DNA of 64,000 nt. Origin: DATFFO01 sp963744905. GTDB lineage: Bacteria > Actinomycetota > Acidimicrobiia > Spongiisociales > ZC4RG35. The stretch's first letter is position 1. Every line of letters starts with the position of its first letter. Both the position numbers and the translations under genes were made by a program. Under the pieces are notes generated by a model, which did no database searches, was not told where the DNA came from, and saw only the letters and a program-made list of their open reading frames with translations. The stretch lies in contig CAVUUV010000003.1 of NCBI GenBank assembly GCA_963744905.1, positions 682,001 to 746,000 on the forward strand. Reading direction: 5' to 3'. Shown here piece after piece: positions 7,708 through 15,566 of the stretch.

Positions 7708-8097
7708 TCAGACCCACCAATCTCCCCACGAATCGGCCAGGTCGCCACTCTCCCATTCGGCCACCTCCAACCCGGCCGGGGCTTCGGCAACCACATCGGG
7801 ACTGCGTTCGCCCACCACAGACATGTGAGCTCCCCCGCCATCTACCTCGAACTCCAGATGCCCGATCCTGACGTAGCGCTCGTTTCGGTCGGGAAGCCAC
7901 ACCGCTGCCACGGGACGGCCCTCGAGGTCGGCCCGGGTGAGAAGGACGCGGGGCCACCGTTCCAGGATCTGTTCGAGACGATCACCCATTCCATTGCGCA
8001 TGACAACATCGTCAGCCAGGGTCAGCAGATCGGGATCGCGGGCGTTGACTGACTCGACCACCACATCGCGTAGATCATCTGATGCCGTTTGACTCAT
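7708..8097 (-). CDS. hypothetical acidic protein
   Basis: A 129-residue soluble protein I do not recognise. The N-terminal half is helical ('DDLRDVVVESVNARDPDL'), the middle contains beta strands ('GRPVAAVWLPDRNERYVRI'), and the C-terminus is unusually rich in Trp and Asp ('SGDLADSWGDWWV'). ATG 8097 is chosen over the longer frame because it is preceded by a plausible leader and promoter. It is transcribed alone from a SigB-type promoter at 8193-8217, which suggests a stress role. No homologous family can be named from the sequence. Confidence 0.55.
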   Translation of the reverse strand: MSQTASDDLRDVVVESVNARDPDLLTLADDVVMRNGMGDRLEQILERWPRVLLTRADLEGRPVAAVWLPDRNERYVRIGHLEFEVDGGGAHMSVVGERSPDVVAEAPAGLEVAEWESGDLADSWGDWWV

Positions 8098-8192
8098 TCC
8101 TGTCTCCTGGGCTCGGCCCCGGTCGGGGAGACCGCCGGTGAGGAGGCGGTGAAGCAAGCACGGCTCTCCCCGGCCGGGTCTTTGAGGTCGAT

Positions 8193-8217
8193 TTACCCGC
8201 CGGGCCGAACTTCAAAC
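8193..8217 (-). promoter_or_regulatory. SigB/SigF-type promoter (site C)
   Basis: The minus strand reads GTTT (8217-8214), 15 bases, GGGTAA (8198-8193). It would give a leader of about 90 bases before the gene starting at 8097. Confidence 0.6.
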
Positions 8218-8251
8218 CACGGATCGCGCCACGGATCGCGGATGGATCGCG
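8217..8251. repeat. 12-bp direct repeats beside promoter C
   Basis: CCACGGATCGCG occurs at 8217-8228 and 8229-8240, followed by a partial third copy GATGGATCGCG at 8241-8251. On the minus strand the repeats lie immediately upstream of the -35 of promoter C. They could be binding sites for a regulator, or simple slippage. The rest of 8098-8290 shows nothing else. Confidence 0.5.
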
Positions 8252-8290
8252 CCCGGAAAAGCCACGCAGACCATTAGGTTTTCGATCACC

Positions 8291-9001
8291 GTGGAGTCAT
8301 TCGGCAAACAGGAGCTGCGCCAGAGATCCTGGGCGGCTCTGCGAGCAGCCGATGCCGCCCGCTTCCCGGGAGTGGAGGGCCGGATTCCCAACTTCGTCGG
8401 CGCCGAAGCCGCCGCCGAGAAGCTGACCGCCGCCGACGCCTGGCAGTCGGCCCGGGTGCTCAAGTGCAATCCGGACTCGCCCCAGCTGCCGGTGCGTGCC
8501 CGGGCCCTGAGTGAAGGAAAGACGGTCTACATGGCAGTGCCCCGTCTGGCCGAGGAGAAACCATTCCTGAAGCTCGACCCCGACAGACTGACCGTGTCAC
8601 CGCATCGGGCAGCCTCCATCAAGGGATCCGCCGCCAACGGAGAGCCGGTGGCGATGGAGGAGATGGACCGGATCGACCTGGTGGTGTGTGGCTGCGTTGC
8701 CGTGGAAAGGACCGGAGCCCGCCTGGGAAAGGGCGGCGGATACTCTGACATCGAGTTCGCCCTGGCCACCGAGTTCGGACTGATCGACGCGACCACGGTG
8801 GTGGCCACCACCGTTCATCCCTCCCAGTTCCTCGATGATGGGACCATTCCCGTCACCGACCACGATTTTCCCCTCGACCTGATCGTCACCCCCGACGGAT
8901 CGATCCTCACGCATACCGAGCTCACCCGGCCGAGCGGGATCATCCCCGACGAGCTCGACGAGGATCGCCGCGCCACCATACCGATCCTGGCCCGGCGATG
9001 A
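8291..9001 (+). CDS. 5-formyltetrahydrofolate cyclo-ligase family protein
   Basis: A 236-residue protein of the 5-FCL/MTHFS fold. It has the N-terminal basic helix 'GKQELRQRSWAAL', strand 'VLKCNPDSPQLPVRARAL', and the nucleotide-binding loop 'RTGARLGKGGGYSDIEFAL', equivalent to the family's G-x-G-G-G-Y motif. Classical members convert 5-formyl-THF to methenyl-THF with ATP. This protein resembles the MTHFSD-like branch ('MAVPRLAEEKPFLKLDP'), so the substrate may differ. The start is GTG 8291, as the frame gives no better alternative. It converges on the antiporter gene with 4 bases between the stops. Confidence 0.8.
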   Translation: MESFGKQELRQRSWAALRAADAARFPGVEGRIPNFVGAEAAAEKLTAADAWQSARVLKCNPDSPQLPVRARALSEGKTVYMAVPRLAEEKPFLKLDPDRLTVSPHRAASIKGSAANGEPVAMEEMDRIDLVVCGCVAVERTGARLGKGGGYSDIEFALATEFGLIDATTVVATTVHPSQFLDDGTIPVTDHDFPLDLIVTPDGSILTHTELTRPSGIIPDELDEDRRATIPILARR

Positions 9002-9005
9002 CCGA

Positions 9006-10706
9006 TCAGGAACCTTCTCCCGAGACAGCATCCTGGCCGACATCATCCAGCGCCGGTCCCTCCACGCCCTCCCGTTCTCCCTCCTCCGGGTCGCCCTCTT
9101 CCTCCCCCTCCTCTTCTGGGCGCGGATAGAGGCCGGGAGTGATGTCCGCCGCCCCGGAGGGGTCGGAGGCTCCGGTGTCGAGGGCAGAATCGATCTCGCC
9201 CCGGAGCCGATCACTGACCTGCTGAGAGATCACCCCCCGGCGGGCGAAATCGGCCAGGACGGTACGCTGAGCCGTAGCAAGGCGACGGGCCACACGCTGC
9301 ACCTGGCGCGCCCTGGTGGCATCACTGTCGAGGGCCATCTGCCGCATCCTCTCATCGAGAGTGTTCAACTCTTCCTGGAATCCATCGCGTAGATTCTCGT
9401 AGATGGGTTTCACCACCTCGCCCCGCCGGCGCATCTCGTTGAGCTCGTCGAGCGAAGAGCGGAGGGCCACGCTGCGGGCATACGCCTCCTCGAACTGCTC
9501 GATGTCATGTCCGGGGCCGATCAGGTCGAGTCGGCTGAGCAGGGGCCGGAAGGTGAGGCCCTGGCCGAGGAGCGAGATGAGCACCACCCCGAACACGACC
9601 ACCGCTGCGTCCACACCCCCCAGGGTGCGATCGCTGAGTCCGAGAACGAGCGCAATCGGAATCGCACCCCGCAGACCTCCCCAGAAGATGGCATGAAGCC
9701 ACGGCGGACTGATCGAGCCCTGACCCTCCGACCGCACGAAGGGTCGCATCAGCCCGTAGGTGACCGCAGCCCTGCCCAGCGTCATCGCCAGAAACGCCAC
9801 GCCGATGGCTGCGGCAACCGACCCATGGACCAGCTGGGTGACGTCGAAGCTCACCCCGATGAGGAGAAACATGATCGAGTTCGCCAGGAAGGCCAGCACG
9901 CCCCAAAAGTCGTAGAGAGCGATCCGTGACGAAGCCGACATGGCCGATCGGGTTCCATAGTTCCCTATCACAAGTCCGGCAGCCACGGTGGCGATGACAC
10001 CGGAACCACCGATGGTGTCGGCGAGCAGATATGCACCGAACGCCGACGTCAACGACAACGTGATCTCGATCAGGTGGTTGTCGACGGCCGACATGAGCCG
10101 CTGGGCAACGATTCCCACCACTACCCCGACGACCACTCCTGCCACCAGCTCGACCCCGAGCTGAAAGGCGGCGCTCTGCACACTGAATGAGGAGCCCTCC
10201 ACCACGTCCACGGCCAGCAGATAAAGGACGATGGCGATGGCGTCGTTGAAGATGGACTCGCCTTCCATCAACGTGCGCAGGCCCGTGCCGACGCCGTACT
10301 CCTTGAACACCGCCAGAACGCTGACCGGGTCGGTGGGGGCAATGATCACGCCCATCAGGACCGCCTCAGGGAGCCGGAATCCCAACAACAGGAACCCTCC
10401 GGTCAATGCAGCCATGACTACCAACGTCCCCACGACGGCCAGCATCCCGACTTGCAACCAGCGCCGCCTCAGGTCATCGAGGTCGATGTTGAGGGCTCCT
10501 TCGAACAGCAACGGAGGAAGGATCCCCAGGAGGATCAGATCCCGGGTCAGGTTGAGGTCGATGACATCACCGAACCCGAGGAACAGACCGACACCCACCA
10601 GGGCAATGGTGTAGGGAATGCGCAGATAGGACACGGCGATTCCCACCACGGCCGCTATGACCAGGAGACCGATCAGGTTCTGCTCGGTAATGGTCAGATT
10701 GGGCAT
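9006..10706 (-). CDS. CPA1-family Na+(K+)/H+ antiporter
   Basis: A 566-residue membrane protein with about 12 hydrophobic helices in residues 1-400 and a charged cytoplasmic tail. CPA1 signatures are the ion-binding 'IAPTDPVSVLAVFKEYG' and 'EGESIFNDAIAIVLY', in which the paired Asp residues carry Na+ and H+. The tail has a helical domain followed by a Glu/Gly-rich acidic stretch at the C-terminus ('EEEGEEEGDPEEGEREG'), likely regulatory. It expels Na+ in exchange for protons in salt or pH stress. The stretch 10707-10715 separates it from the kinase-like pseudogene upstream, so it may belong to the same transcript. Confidence 0.85.
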   Translation of the reverse strand: MPNLTITEQNLIGLLVIAAVVGIAVSYLRIPYTIALVGVGLFLGFGDVIDLNLTRDLILLGILPPLLFEGALNIDLDDLRRRWLQVGMLAVVGTLVVMAALTGGFLLLGFRLPEAVLMGVIIAPTDPVSVLAVFKEYGVGTGLRTLMEGESIFNDAIAIVLYLLAVDVVEGSSFSVQSAAFQLGVELVAGVVVGVVVGIVAQRLMSAVDNHLIEITLSLTSAFGAYLLADTIGGSGVIATVAAGLVIGNYGTRSAMSASSRIALYDFWGVLAFLANSIMFLLIGVSFDVTQLVHGSVAAAIGVAFLAMTLGRAAVTYGLMRPFVRSEGQGSISPPWLHAIFWGGLRGAIPIALVLGLSDRTLGGVDAAVVVFGVVLISLLGQGLTFRPLLSRLDLIGPGHDIEQFEEAYARSVALRSSLDELNEMRRRGEVVKPIYENLRDGFQEELNTLDERMRQMALDSDATRARQVQRVARRLATAQRTVLADFARRGVISQQVSDRLRGEIDSALDTGASDPSGAADITPGLYPRPEEEGEEEGDPEEGEREGVEGPALDDVGQDAVSGEGS

Positions 10707-10715
10707 GTGCCGAGC

Positions 10716-11235
10716 CTACCGGTGGAGGGAAACGGCTTCCTGCACCCGATCCGCCACCAGTTCGGGAGTCAACTCGGTGACTTCGACCACCGACATCCGC
10801 CACAGGGAGGATCCGGCGCTCCCGCCGCGCCGACAGGACCCGGGAACGGTGCGCATCGATCTGTCTTCGGTGCGGGCCGAAAAGGGCACGTTTGGCCAGC
10901 ACATCCGCATCGCCCGTCAGCAGAGCCACCCAGGTATCGGTGCCACCGAGAAGTTCCCCTATGTCATCCATGTCCCCCACACTGGCGGCCGCCGCTATCA
11001 CCGCCGGATCCAACAGCTGGAGAGCATCGCGCAGCGCATGTGCCTCGGCCCGGTGAAGGAAGTCGACCCCGCGGCGCTGGGCGAGCTGACGGGCCGTGGT
11101 GGCAAAGGTGGCCTCTATCTGCCCGTCCGAGTCGACGAGCGGCCGTCCCAGGCGTCGGGCGAGAATCCGCCCCACCGTCGTCTTGCCCGCTCCCATGGGG
11201 CCGGTCAGCACCAGATGGGGGATGTCCTGGCTCAT
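10716..11235 (-). pseudogene. shikimate-kinase-like gene with a frameshift
   Basis: The first ~145 codons from ATG 11235 encode an AroK-like P-loop kinase: Walker A 'LTGPMGAGKTTVGRILARR', the acidic 'PLVDSDGQIE', and the lid-type 'KRALFGPHRRQID'. The frame then runs on nonsensically. One base out of frame, the natural C-terminus appears ('VVEVTELTPELVADRVQEA') and stops at 10716. Removing one G near 10785-10795 (GTCGGTGG to GTCGTGG on the coding strand) restores a continuous protein of about 172 residues. It is therefore either a recent pseudogene or a sequencing error. The usual GGGxV stretch before the lid reads 'VIAAAASVG', so the substrate may not be shikimate. It follows the LigD polymerase gene by 7 bases. 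Confidence 0.7.
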
Positions 11236-11242
11236 CACATAC

Positions 11243-12145
11243 TCACCGTCCGTCCAGCGGGCCGGCCAGGGTGTCCAGGGCCACGGCGTGAGCGCGCAGA
11301 TCCTCCCATGGGTCGGCTTTCTGGCCCATGCGCCGTCGAACCGACCCGAGATCATGGCGATCTGGAGCCGTACCCGAGAGCTCTCCCCAGCCCAATGGGA
11401 ACGCAACCGGTGCCGCCGGGAGGGGGCGTACCGAATAGGGAGCGACCACCGTCTGCCCGTAGGCATTGCGCAGGTAATCGACGAACACCCGCCCCTGCCG
11501 CTTCGCCTTCCTCACCTCGGTGGTGAGCGCCTCGGGATGACGGGCCGCCAGCTCATCCGCCAAACCCGACGCCACTTCCCTCACCCGATCGAACGAAGGC
11601 CCGGTGCGCAGGGGTACCACCACATGGAATCCTCTGGATCCGGTCGCCATCAGCCATGACTGGACCCCGATCTCCTCCAGCAGGGAGCGAGCCCAGCCCG
11701 CCGCCCGGCGGACCGGGCCTGGATCGCCGTCGGGAGGGTCGAGGTCGAAGACCATCAGATCGGGCTGATCCAGATGTGGCGAGCGGGCCAACCAGCGGTG
11801 CACGCTGATGGTGCCCTGGTCGACGAGATAGACCAGTGTGGCCGGTTCCGAGACGACCACCTGGAGCTGAGAACCGTCCGAGGTCTCGACCTCGACGCGT
11901 TCGATCCAGTCGGGGAAGTAGTCGGGGGCCTCCTTCTGGTAAAACCCACCGGCATCCAACCCGTCGGGAAACCGGCGCAGCGTCAGGGGACGGCCCTGTA
12001 GATGGGCCAGCATCGTCGCGCCCATGTCCCGGTAATAGCGGGCCAGGTCGAACTTGGTGATGGCGGCGGCAGGAAAGAGGACCTTCCCCGGGTTGGAGAT
12101 CCCCACGGAGCGACCCGCCACTTCCAGAACCTCTACATCGGTCAT
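11243..12145 (-). CDS. ligD-pol: LigD polymerase/primase domain protein
   Basis: A 300-residue stand-alone POL domain of the LigD type (archaeo-eukaryotic primase fold), which fills gaps and adds nucleotides at broken DNA ends. Signatures: 'LVYLVDQGTISVHRWLAR', the catalytic carboxylates in 'LMVFDLDPPDGD', 'ATGSRGFHVVVPL' with the catalytic His, and 'VFVDYLRNAYGQTVVAPYS'. ATG 12145 overlaps the stop of the ligase gene by 4 bases, so the two are translationally coupled. The ligase and phosphoesterase domains are encoded separately (12142-13155 and 5360-5938). No Ku gene is visible in this window. Confidence 0.9.
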   Translation of the reverse strand: MTDVEVLEVAGRSVGISNPGKVLFPAAAITKFDLARYYRDMGATMLAHLQGRPLTLRRFPDGLDAGGFYQKEAPDYFPDWIERVEVETSDGSQLQVVVSEPATLVYLVDQGTISVHRWLARSPHLDQPDLMVFDLDPPDGDPGPVRRAAGWARSLLEEIGVQSWLMATGSRGFHVVVPLRTGPSFDRVREVASGLADELAARHPEALTTEVRKAKRQGRVFVDYLRNAYGQTVVAPYSVRPLPAAPVAFPLGWGELSGTAPDRHDLGSVRRRMGQKADPWEDLRAHAVALDTLAGPLDGR

Positions 12146-13155
12146 GTGGGCCTCTCCCGGACGACTTCTTTGGGATCCTTGTCCCTTCGTAACCCGAGGA
12201 AACGAGGATGACGAAGCTTCCCGCCCCGGGTCCACTCGGTGAAACCGAACTCTCCCACCAACCTGGGGGTCACGAAATGGACCCCATCGCCGGCAGGGGT
12301 CCGGGTGAATGGGCTGGTCGACCGCTCCAGCGACCCGAGCTCGTGACCGAGTCTCTCCAGCGTCTCCTGGTCGAACCCCGTCCCGACCTTGCCTGCGTAG
12401 ACGAGGTCACCCTTCCTGTAGTAACCGACCAGCAGGGCACCCAGACCCTGACGGGCGCCCTTCGGGTCCGTGTAGCCGCCGATGACGAGCTCCTGGCGGT
12501 GGACGCATTTGAACTTGAGCCACTTGCGCGACCTGCCGGTCACGTACCCGGAGTGGGCGTCCTTGGCGATGAGACCCTCCCAGCCCTTGCGGCAGGCTTC
12601 CTCGAAGTAGTCCTCGCCCTCCTGATTGCGGTGGGGCGTGAACCGAAGCGGGTCACCGAAATCGATGGCCCGCTTGAGGAGCTTCTTGCGACTCCGGAGC
12701 TCGAGGTCGCTGAGATCGAAGTCATCGAGATGAACCAGGTCGAAGACGTAGTAGTAGACCGCCACCCCGCTACGACGGGCTTGCCCGGGATCGGAAATCT
12801 GCATCCGCGGCTGGAGACGCTGAAAACTGGTGATGCGGCCTTCGAAGGCCACGATCTCGCCGTCGACTACCAAATCGGCCCGGGCCCGCTCCGTGAGCGC
12901 TTCGGCCACCTCGGGATAACTAGATGTGTTGTCGCGGCCCGACCGTGACCGCAGCAGCGCCTCCCCCCCGGTGACCCAGGCCAGACACCGCTCACCGTCG
13001 AGCTTGCGCTCGTAGATCCAAGCGGGATGGGAGAAGGCCTCGTCGGTGAGGGTGGCGAGCATCGGCTCCAGCTGCTCGGGAACCTCTGCCTCCCGCACCG
13101 CATCCCGCTGGTCCGGGGACAGGGCTTCGAGCAACGACGACCCGGAACCGGCCAT
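12142..13155 (-). CDS. ligD-lig: ATP-dependent DNA ligase, LigD ligase domain
   Basis: A 337-residue ATP-dependent ligase of the LigD/LigC class. Nucleotidyltransferase motifs: I 'ERKLDGER' with the adenylated Lys51, III 'DGEIVAF', IIIa 'YYVFDLVHLD', IV 'EGLIAKDAHSGY', V 'WLKFKCVHRQE', then an OB-fold. It seals double-strand breaks in non-homologous end joining. The frame is open to 13176, but ATG 13155 is preferred. A SigB-type promoter lies at 13278-13302, so end-joining genes would be induced in stress, comparable in principle to sporulation-controlled LigD in Bacillus. The downstream genes are the polymerase and the broken kinase. Confidence 0.9.
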   Translation of the reverse strand: MAGSGSSLLEALSPDQRDAVREAEVPEQLEPMLATLTDEAFSHPAWIYERKLDGERCLAWVTGGEALLRSRSGRDNTSSYPEVAEALTERARADLVVDGEIVAFEGRITSFQRLQPRMQISDPGQARRSGVAVYYYVFDLVHLDDFDLSDLELRSRKKLLKRAIDFGDPLRFTPHRNQEGEDYFEEACRKGWEGLIAKDAHSGYVTGRSRKWLKFKCVHRQELVIGGYTDPKGARQGLGALLVGYYRKGDLVYAGKVGTGFDQETLERLGHELGSLERSTSPFTRTPAGDGVHFVTPRLVGEFGFTEWTRGGKLRHPRFLGLRRDKDPKEVVRERPT

Positions 13156-13277
13156 TATCAGCCCGCCTGTGGGCACGGCGACATCAGCAGGCCCGCCGAC
13201 CCGATCGGGGGCCGCTGTGGAGTCGCATCAGAGGCGAACGGCATGGCGAATCGGAAGTCCATGGACCTGCCTCAACC

Positions 13278-13302
13278 GTACCCGCTCGCGGTGCATCCAA
13301 AC
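13278..13302 (-). promoter_or_regulatory. SigB/SigF-type promoter (site F) for the LigD operon
   Basis: The minus strand reads GTTT (13302-13299), 15 bases, GGGTAC (13283-13278). It is divergent from site E, with 25 bases between the two -35 boxes. Together they occupy the 13156-13362 intergenic region; I see nothing else there. Confidence 0.65.
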
Positions 13303-13327
13303 ATTCGCCCTCCCGGGGCGGCACCAC

Positions 13328-13353
13328 GTTTTCACCTTCCGTTGAGCGGGTAG
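13328..13353 (+). promoter_or_regulatory. SigB/SigF-type promoter (site E)
   Basis: GTTT (13328-13331), 16 bases, GGGTAG (13348-13353). The ATG at 13363 follows after exactly 9 bases, so the mRNA would be leaderless or nearly so. Confidence 0.7.
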
Positions 13354-13362
13354 ATCACGACC

Positions 13363-13617
13363 ATGAACAACGAAAGCCACACCAAGCGAGAGTTAGAACC
13401 GGAAGAACCCGAAGATGTCGGCATTCACACGGAGCTGCCCGACCTGGCCCAGATCGAGCCCGCCTACCTGCTGGCCAACGACGCTCGCCCGGAGCTGGAA
13501 GCGCGTGGATTCACCGAAGAGGAGATCCTCCACTGGGCAGAGACCTACATCACCGAAGAGGGCGGGACCGCCGACGTGGACGACTTCCTGGCCTGGATCG
13601 CCGAGGAAGAGCAGTAG
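13363..13617 (+). CDS. small acidic protein, unknown function
   Basis: An 84-residue, strongly acidic protein (about a third Asp/Glu) that is predicted helical. 'GFTEEEILHWAETYITEEG' and 'DVDDFLAWIAEEE' look like an amphipathic helix pair, and 'ARPELEARGFTEEEILHWA' resembles short stress-protein helices in actinobacteria, but I cannot name a family. The start is ATG 13363, with a SigB-type promoter immediately upstream and no room for a ribosome binding site. It is followed by the tandem repeat array at 13642. Confidence 0.6.
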   Translation: MNNESHTKRELEPEEPEDVGIHTELPDLAQIEPAYLLANDARPELEARGFTEEEILHWAETYITEEGGTADVDDFLAWIAEEEQ

Positions 13618-13641
13618 GGCCTGGTAGATACCACCCGCGCT

Positions 13642-13791
13642 GATACCACACCGCCCATCCCCACCCACCACCCGTGCTCGATACCACACCGCCCATCCCC
13701 ACCCACCACCCGTGTCGATACCACACCGCCCATCCCCACCCACCACCCGCGCTCGATACCACACCGCCCATCCCCACCCACCACCCGTGCT
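13642..13791. repeat. four tandem 37-38 bp repeats with G-quadruplex potential
   Basis: Unit starts are at 13642, 13680, 13717 and 13755, with partial units at 13626 and 13792. Each unit contains CCCATCCCCACCCACCACCC (13654-13673, 13692-13711, 13729-13748, 13767-13786). On the minus strand this is GGGTGGTGGGTGGGGATGGG, four G-runs separated by 4, 1 and 2 bases, a textbook G-quadruplex pattern. It lies between the small acidic gene and the SDR promoter. Confidence 0.9.
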
Positions 13792-13816
13792 GATACCGCC
13801 CCACCCGGTAGGCGTG

Positions 13817-13842
13817 GTTTGCCCGGGGCGCTCGCCGGGTAG
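13817..13842 (+). promoter_or_regulatory. SigB/SigF-type promoter (site D) for the SDR
   Basis: GTTT (13817-13820), 16 bases, GGGTAG (13837-13842). The start codon at 13879 follows with a leader of about 30 bases carrying a GGAG ribosome binding site at 13870-13873. Confidence 0.7.
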
Positions 13843-13878
13843 GTCCGTGAGCACAGCCCATTGATCCCTGGAGTACCC

Positions 13879-14877
13879 ATGAACACAACACAAATCCCGA
13901 CCGTCGTCGTCACCGGAGCTACCAGCGGAGTCGGTCGAGCGACGGCGCTTCGCTTCGCCGAGGATGGAGCCCGAATTGCCCTGCTGGCCAGAGGAAGTGA
14001 GGGCCTGGAGGCCACGGCACGGCAGGTGACGGAGGCCGGTGGCACCCCTCTGCCCATCGCCACCGACGTGAGCGACCCCGATGCCGTTGCCGAGGCCGCC
14101 CGAAAGACCGAGGAGTCCCTGGGCGAGATCGACATCTGGGTCAACAACGCCATGACCACCGTGTTTTCCTACTTCGAGGACACCCAGCCCGAGGAGTTTC
14201 GCCGGGCCACAGAGGTGACTTACCTGGGGGTGGTATGGGGCACCAGGGCTGCCCTGAAGCACATGCGACCCCGCAACCGGGGCACGATCATCCAGGTCGG
14301 CTCGGCCCTCGCCTACCGGGGCATACCCCTCCAGGCCGCCTACTGCGGTTCGAAGCACGCCATCAAGGGCTTCACAGAGTCGGTGCGCACCGAACTCGCC
14401 CACGAGGGGTCCGGCATCCACGTTGGGATGGTCCAGCTCCCCGCCGTCAATACCCCTCAGTTCTCGCACTGCCTATCCAGCTTCGATCGCCATCCCATGC
14501 CTGTACCACCGATCTACCAGCCCGAGGTGGCCGCCGAGGCGATCCGGCTGGCAGTCGACCAGCAGCGTCGGGAGATCTACGTCGGGCTCCCCACGGTTCT
14601 GACCATCCTGGGCAACAAGGTCTCGTCTCGATTCATGGACTGGTACCTGGCCCGCAACGGCGTCGACAGCCAACTGGCCGATCGGCCAGCCGCTCCGGGC
14701 AATGCCAAGGGCAACCTCTTCGAGCCGGCCCCTGGAGACGCCGGTGCCCACGGGATATTCGACTCCCGGTCCAGGTCATGGTCGCCCGAGCTGTGGTTAT
14801 CGAAGCGCAGGAAGTCCCTGGCCGCCACGGTTCTGGGCACGCTCACTCTGGGCCTGGGCTGGCTCGCCTCCCGCTGA
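13879..14877 (+). CDS. SDR-family oxidoreductase with C-terminal membrane anchor
   Basis: A 332-residue short-chain dehydrogenase. The NAD(P)-binding loop is 'TGATSGVGRATAL', 'VNNAMT' stands for the NNAG motif, and the active site has Ser in 'VGSALAY' and 'YCGSKHAIK' (Tyr-x3-Lys). After the ~250-residue catalytic domain comes an Arg/Ser-rich linker and a final hydrophobic segment 'LAATVLGTLTLGLGWLA', so the enzyme is probably tail-anchored to the membrane. The substrate is unknown. The frame extends to 13861, but ATG 13879 has a ribosome binding site at the correct distance. It converges on the aquaporin gene. Confidence 0.85.
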   Translation: MNTTQIPTVVVTGATSGVGRATALRFAEDGARIALLARGSEGLEATARQVTEAGGTPLPIATDVSDPDAVAEAARKTEESLGEIDIWVNNAMTTVFSYFEDTQPEEFRRATEVTYLGVVWGTRAALKHMRPRNRGTIIQVGSALAYRGIPLQAAYCGSKHAIKGFTESVRTELAHEGSGIHVGMVQLPAVNTPQFSHCLSSFDRHPMPVPPIYQPEVAAEAIRLAVDQQRREIYVGLPTVLTILGNKVSSRFMDWYLARNGVDSQLADRPAAPGNAKGNLFEPAPGDAGAHGIFDSRSRSWSPELWLSKRRKSLAATVLGTLTLGLGWLASR

Positions 14878-14890
14878 GTCGCGCCGCGAC
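14878..14890. terminator. short inverted repeat between convergent genes
   Basis: GTCGCG-C-CGCGAC, which can fold as a 4-bp stem with a 5-base loop. It sits between the SDR stop and the aquaporin stop. There is no T tract, so terminator function is only possible. Confidence 0.3.
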
Positions 14891-14894
14891 CGTG

Positions 14895-15566
14895 TCAGCC
14901 CTCGTCCTCGGCGGCAGCAGTCAGGGCGGGGAGTTGTAGCAATCGGTAGAGAGCCCACCCTAGGGCTCCGCCCAGCATCGGCGCCACCAGGAACACCCAC
15001 ACTCCGGCCGAACCCCCGCCCAGCAGAAAGGGGCCGAGGCTCCGGGCGGGATTGATCGAGCCTCCGCCCCAGGGAAGGCCGACAACGTGCACGGCCAGAT
15101 ATGCCACCGCCATGGCCAGAACGGTGCTGGTGCGACGGTCGCCGAACCGGCTCGCCACCAGAACCACGACGGTGAACACCGTGCTGGTGGTCGCCTCCAC
15201 AAGAAATGAGATCCCCGGCGACGCGGTGGTTGTGGCGGCGGTCTCCACGGCCCCGGCCCCGGCCATGGCCAGCAGCAAAGCTGCCGCCGCCAGCCCACCC
15301 AGCAGCTGGGTCACCCACGACCAGGCCAGCGAACGCCCCGACAGCCTGCCATCCAGGAAGGCGGCCCAGGACATGGCCGGGTTGAAGTGCCGGTGGCTGA
15401 CCGCACCGAAGGCGTAGCCCGCCACGAACAACCCCAGTGCGAATCCGAGAGACTCGATGATGATCGAGCCCGGTGAGGCCACCACGGCCAGCGCACCGAA
15501 GAACATCACCACGAACGTGCCCACGCCCTCGGCAACGAAACTGCGCCATCGCATCGGCTCACTCAC
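14895..15566 (-). CDS. aquaporin/glycerol facilitator (MIP) family channel
   Basis: A 223-residue membrane channel with six hydrophobic helices. The two half-helix motifs are 'HRHFNPAMSW' and 'GGSINPARSLGP', so both NPA loops are intact. The aromatic/arginine filter Arg follows the second NPA (INPAR), compatible with a water or small-neutral-solute pore; the substrate cannot be fixed from sequence. GTG 15566 overlaps the enolase-superfamily stop by 4 bases, making it the last gene of the GlcDF-ThDP-enolase operon. A pore for lactate, glycerol or water would fit that setting (inference). Confidence 0.85.
   Translation of the reverse strand: MSEPMRWRSFVAEGVGTFVVMFFGALAVVASPGSIIIESLGFALGLFVAGYAFGAVSHRHFNPAMSWAAFLDGRLSGRSLAWSWVTQLLGGLAAAALLLAMAGAGAVETAATTTASPGISFLVEATTSTVFTVVVLVASRFGDRRTSTVLAMAVAYLAVHVVGLPWGGGSINPARSLGPFLLGGGSAGVWVFLVAPMLGGALGWALYRLLQLPALTAAAEDEG

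Noticed and set aside
13642..13791. CRISPR-like tandem repeats
   Set aside because: Units are contiguous with no unique spacers, so they are simple tandem repeats.
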